From NCBI GenBank assembly GCA_030045935.1, contig JASIEN010000576.1:1-6422 (forward strand): a stretch of DNA of 6,422 nucleotides. Reading direction: 5' to 3'. The notes under the pieces were generated by a model, which made no database searches, was not told the DNA's origin, and saw nothing but the letters and a program-made list of their open reading frames with translations. Of the stretch, positions 4,850-6,422 are shown one piece after another. Source of the DNA: Candidatus Sulfotelmatobacter sp. GTDB lineage: Bacteria > Acidobacteriota > Terriglobia > Terriglobales > Acidobacteriaceae. How positions within the stretch are numbered: the first letter of the stretch is position 1; each line of letters starts with the position of its first letter. A program made the translations under genes and the position numbers.

Positions 4850-6422
4850 TGCGTCAATTTATACACATCGACGCCGCCGTTATAGTTGGGGACATAGATT
4901 TGTCCTCCATCAATTAGCGGCGGGTCGAACTTATTGAACAGGAATGGGATTCCTTCGGCTTGCGAATCCCACAGCACTTTCAGGCTGCCGTCGGGTGCGA
5001 GATGGACGGGATCGTAAACAAGAAGACGGCCATTGGTCACCTGTTCATTGGCATCCCCATACGGGATCGTGCAGACAAGAATGGCGGAATTCGCATCCGA
5101 ACCGTTGCTCGATCCCGCGCAGAAGCCCCCTGTCATACCGCCATGTTTCTGTGTCGCGCGAACGTCGACGCTGGCATATTCATTACTCTGCGCTACATAG
5201 GTGAGCGTTCCGGGAGGGGTTACCTTCCACTTATGCAGTTGGTTGTTCTCTCCCCAGGCAAAAACAGTCCACGCTTGGGCGACCGGATCATAAAATTGAA
5301 CGGGCGTCATGTGCAGGTGCGCGGTATCGCCCCAGGGAAAGAAATTGAGCGTAGCCGGGTCTGTCGGACAAGGATTCACTGGACCGGGATCCATGGTCAG
5401 CCAAACGGGTGGCCCGGCGAGTTTCTTGCAGTTGCTGGCGGCATTGGCAAGATCGGCGACGGTGGTTCCACCCAGATTCGCGGTGCTGATCGGATAACCA
5501 ATTCCATCTTTTCCGGCGGCGATGCACAGGCCAATCTGGAAGATGCAGGCAGGACCGGCAGCGCCCCAATCTTCATCGGCCCACGCACCCTGCGCCATCG
5601 CGGGATAAACCCTGACCGCAAGTTTTCCCTGGTCGTTCACCTCGCCAACTACACGAGCTTTGGCGAGCGATATCTTCATCGCGCCCCCGACAGGGTGTTT
5701 GATTGCCTGCGATGGAGCGCTTACCCCAGCGGGCTTATTGGCAGGCAGTTGTGCCCCGCCACTACGCGCGCTGTCGGTCCACGGAGTCCAATGATCCACC
5801 ACCGCGAGTTTGGCGGAATTCGCCCCGGAAGGCGGAGTGTACTTGAGCTTCAAAAACGATTCGCCCCACTGCGAGACGCCGTCGAAGTCGCCATTGCCGG
5901 TAATCACGTAGAGGAAGCCATTGGTGTCGGCAGCGGGGCCTTGCCCGGCCATCCATATGCCCGCGCCTTCGCCGGCCGTGGTCGCCATTAAGGCAGTCAG
6001 CTTGTTGGTGGCCACATCGAAGGCGAAGCACCAGCCGGCTGCACCCGGGGCAGTTTCGGCAAAAGTCCCTGAACAACCAAGAACGGTCTTCACTCCGTTG
6101 ACGTTGGTTTCCACCAGAGACGAGCGCTGCTTGCGCAGGAACTGATTGAAGTCCTGTCCGAAGCTGGTCCCGCCAACCAGGAGCGGTGGCGTCACGAGGC
6201 TGCCGTCGGCCGCGTTCAGCACGAAGATGAAATACCGCGCCTTGCTCGGGTCCGATCCCGGAGCAGCTGCGGGCAGCGGCGTGCCTTGCGCGTTCGGCAG
6301 CACCATGCATACCTGGTAGAGCCGTTTCAGGTCAGAGTCGATCACACCGGTCGAGATGCAGCCCCAGTGTTGATTGATCATCCACGCATCCACGGCAGTG
6401 CTGCTGCTCAGCGGCGTACCCA
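4846..6422 (-). CDS. PQQ-like beta-propeller protein, C-terminal 524 residues
   Basis: The frame stays open to the window's right edge (first residues GTPLSSSTAVDAW), so the true start lies outside; a GTG at 6393-6391 is not a real start. Counting from the edge, repeated blade-like segments occur: ISTGVIDSDLKRLYQVC (22-38) then YFIFVLNAADGSLVTPPLLV (63-82), AGWCFAFDVATNKL (128-141), FLYVITGNGDFD (169-180), RLLVYDPVHLAPDGSLKVLW (465-484) and QIYVPNYNGGVDVYKL (507-522). The pattern 'GxVYVxxxNGxVDVYxL' at the end and the GIWMAGQGPAAD block (154-165) fit secreted PQQ-repeat/quinoprotein-like propellers common in acidobacteria. Ten cysteines (21, 38, 116, 131, 292, 299, 331, 351, 434, 450) suggest disulfides and an extracytoplasmic site. 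No quinoprotein dehydrogenase active site can be identified, so it may be a binding or structural protein. It converges on the reductase gene. Confidence 0.85.
   Translation of the reverse strand, partial: GTPLSSSTAVDAWMINQHWGCISTGVIDSDLKRLYQVCMVLPNAQGTPLPAAAPGSDPSKARYFIFVLNAADGSLVTPPLLVGGTSFGQDFNQFLRKQRSSLVETNVNGVKTVLGCSGTFAETAPGAAGWCFAFDVATNKLTALMATTAGEGAGIWMAGQGPAADTNGFLYVITGNGDFDGVSQWGESFLKLKYTPPSGANSAKLAVVDHWTPWTDSARSGGAQLPANKPAGVSAPSQAIKHPVGGAMKISLAKARVVGEVNDQGKLAVRVYPAMAQGAWADEDWGAAGPACIFQIGLCIAAGKDGIGYPISTANLGGTTVADLANAASNCKKLAGPPVWLTMDPGPVNPCPTDPATLNFFPWGDTAHLHMTPVQFYDPVAQAWTVFAWGENNQLHKWKVTPPGTLTYVAQSNEYASVDVRATQKHGGMTGGFCAGSSNGSDANSAILVCTIPYGDANEQVTNGRLLVYDPVHLAPDGSLKVLWDSQAEGIPFLFNKFDPPLIDGGQIYVPNYNGGVDVYKLTQ

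Noticed and set aside
4960..5991. Long rightward open frame of 343 codons
   Set aside because: It lies wholly antisense to the PQQ-like gene, which has clear beta-propeller repeats. The product has no recognisable domain and GC-rich DNA commonly gives such shadows.
1..6422. CRISPR array, tRNA, rRNA, transposase or phage genes
   Set aside because: No regularly spaced direct repeats, tRNA-like cloverleaf, rRNA signature or recombinase motif was seen on either strand.

Overview
The window looks like chromosomal DNA from a Gram-negative soil or environmental bacterium, most likely an acidobacterium (Terriglobia-like). This is inferred, not proven. The grounds are moderately high GC, Sec signal peptides ending in QAQ or a lipobox, a very large TPR lipoprotein, a secreted PQQ-type beta-propeller, and an intergenic palindromic repeat of a style I associate with acidobacterial genomes. 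No rRNA, tRNA, CRISPR array, transposase, phage gene or plasmid origin was seen.

Layout from left to right. (1) Positions 1-107 hold the first 35 codons of a leftward secreted protein. Its promoter (perfect TTGACA -35) is followed by a perfect 15-bp palindrome lying over the predicted transcription start. (2) Positions 108-347 are a gene-free divergent region with several inverted repeats. (3) Positions 348-464 encode a 38-residue single-helix membrane protein. (4) Positions 578-1135 encode a 185-residue exported protein, probably a lipoprotein. Its leader can form a hairpin, and it carries a 7-nt sequence perfectly complementary to the ribosome binding site. (5) Positions 1308-3596 encode a 762-residue lipoprotein made almost entirely of 21 TPR units. 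(6) Positions 3597-3745 hold a cluster of strong stem-loops resembling a REP/BIME-type repeat. (7) Positions 3845-4831 encode an aldo/keto reductase with a complete catalytic tetrad. (8) Positions 4846-6422, on the minus strand, encode the last 524 residues of a secreted PQQ-like beta-propeller protein that converges on the reductase gene with a 14-bp gap.

No obvious multi-gene pathway is visible. The rightward genes from 348 to 3596 all encode membrane or exported products, so an envelope-related group is possible. Their gaps of 113 and 172 bp contain hairpins, so they need not share a transcript. The reductase is a cytoplasmic NADPH-type enzyme with no evident partner, and the PQQ-like gene is a separate leftward unit. 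I see no clear new defence, mobile or biosynthetic system. The most interesting signals are the structured leader of the 578-1135 gene, the operator-like palindrome at 120-134, the unannotated small membrane protein, and the regular TPR solenoid.
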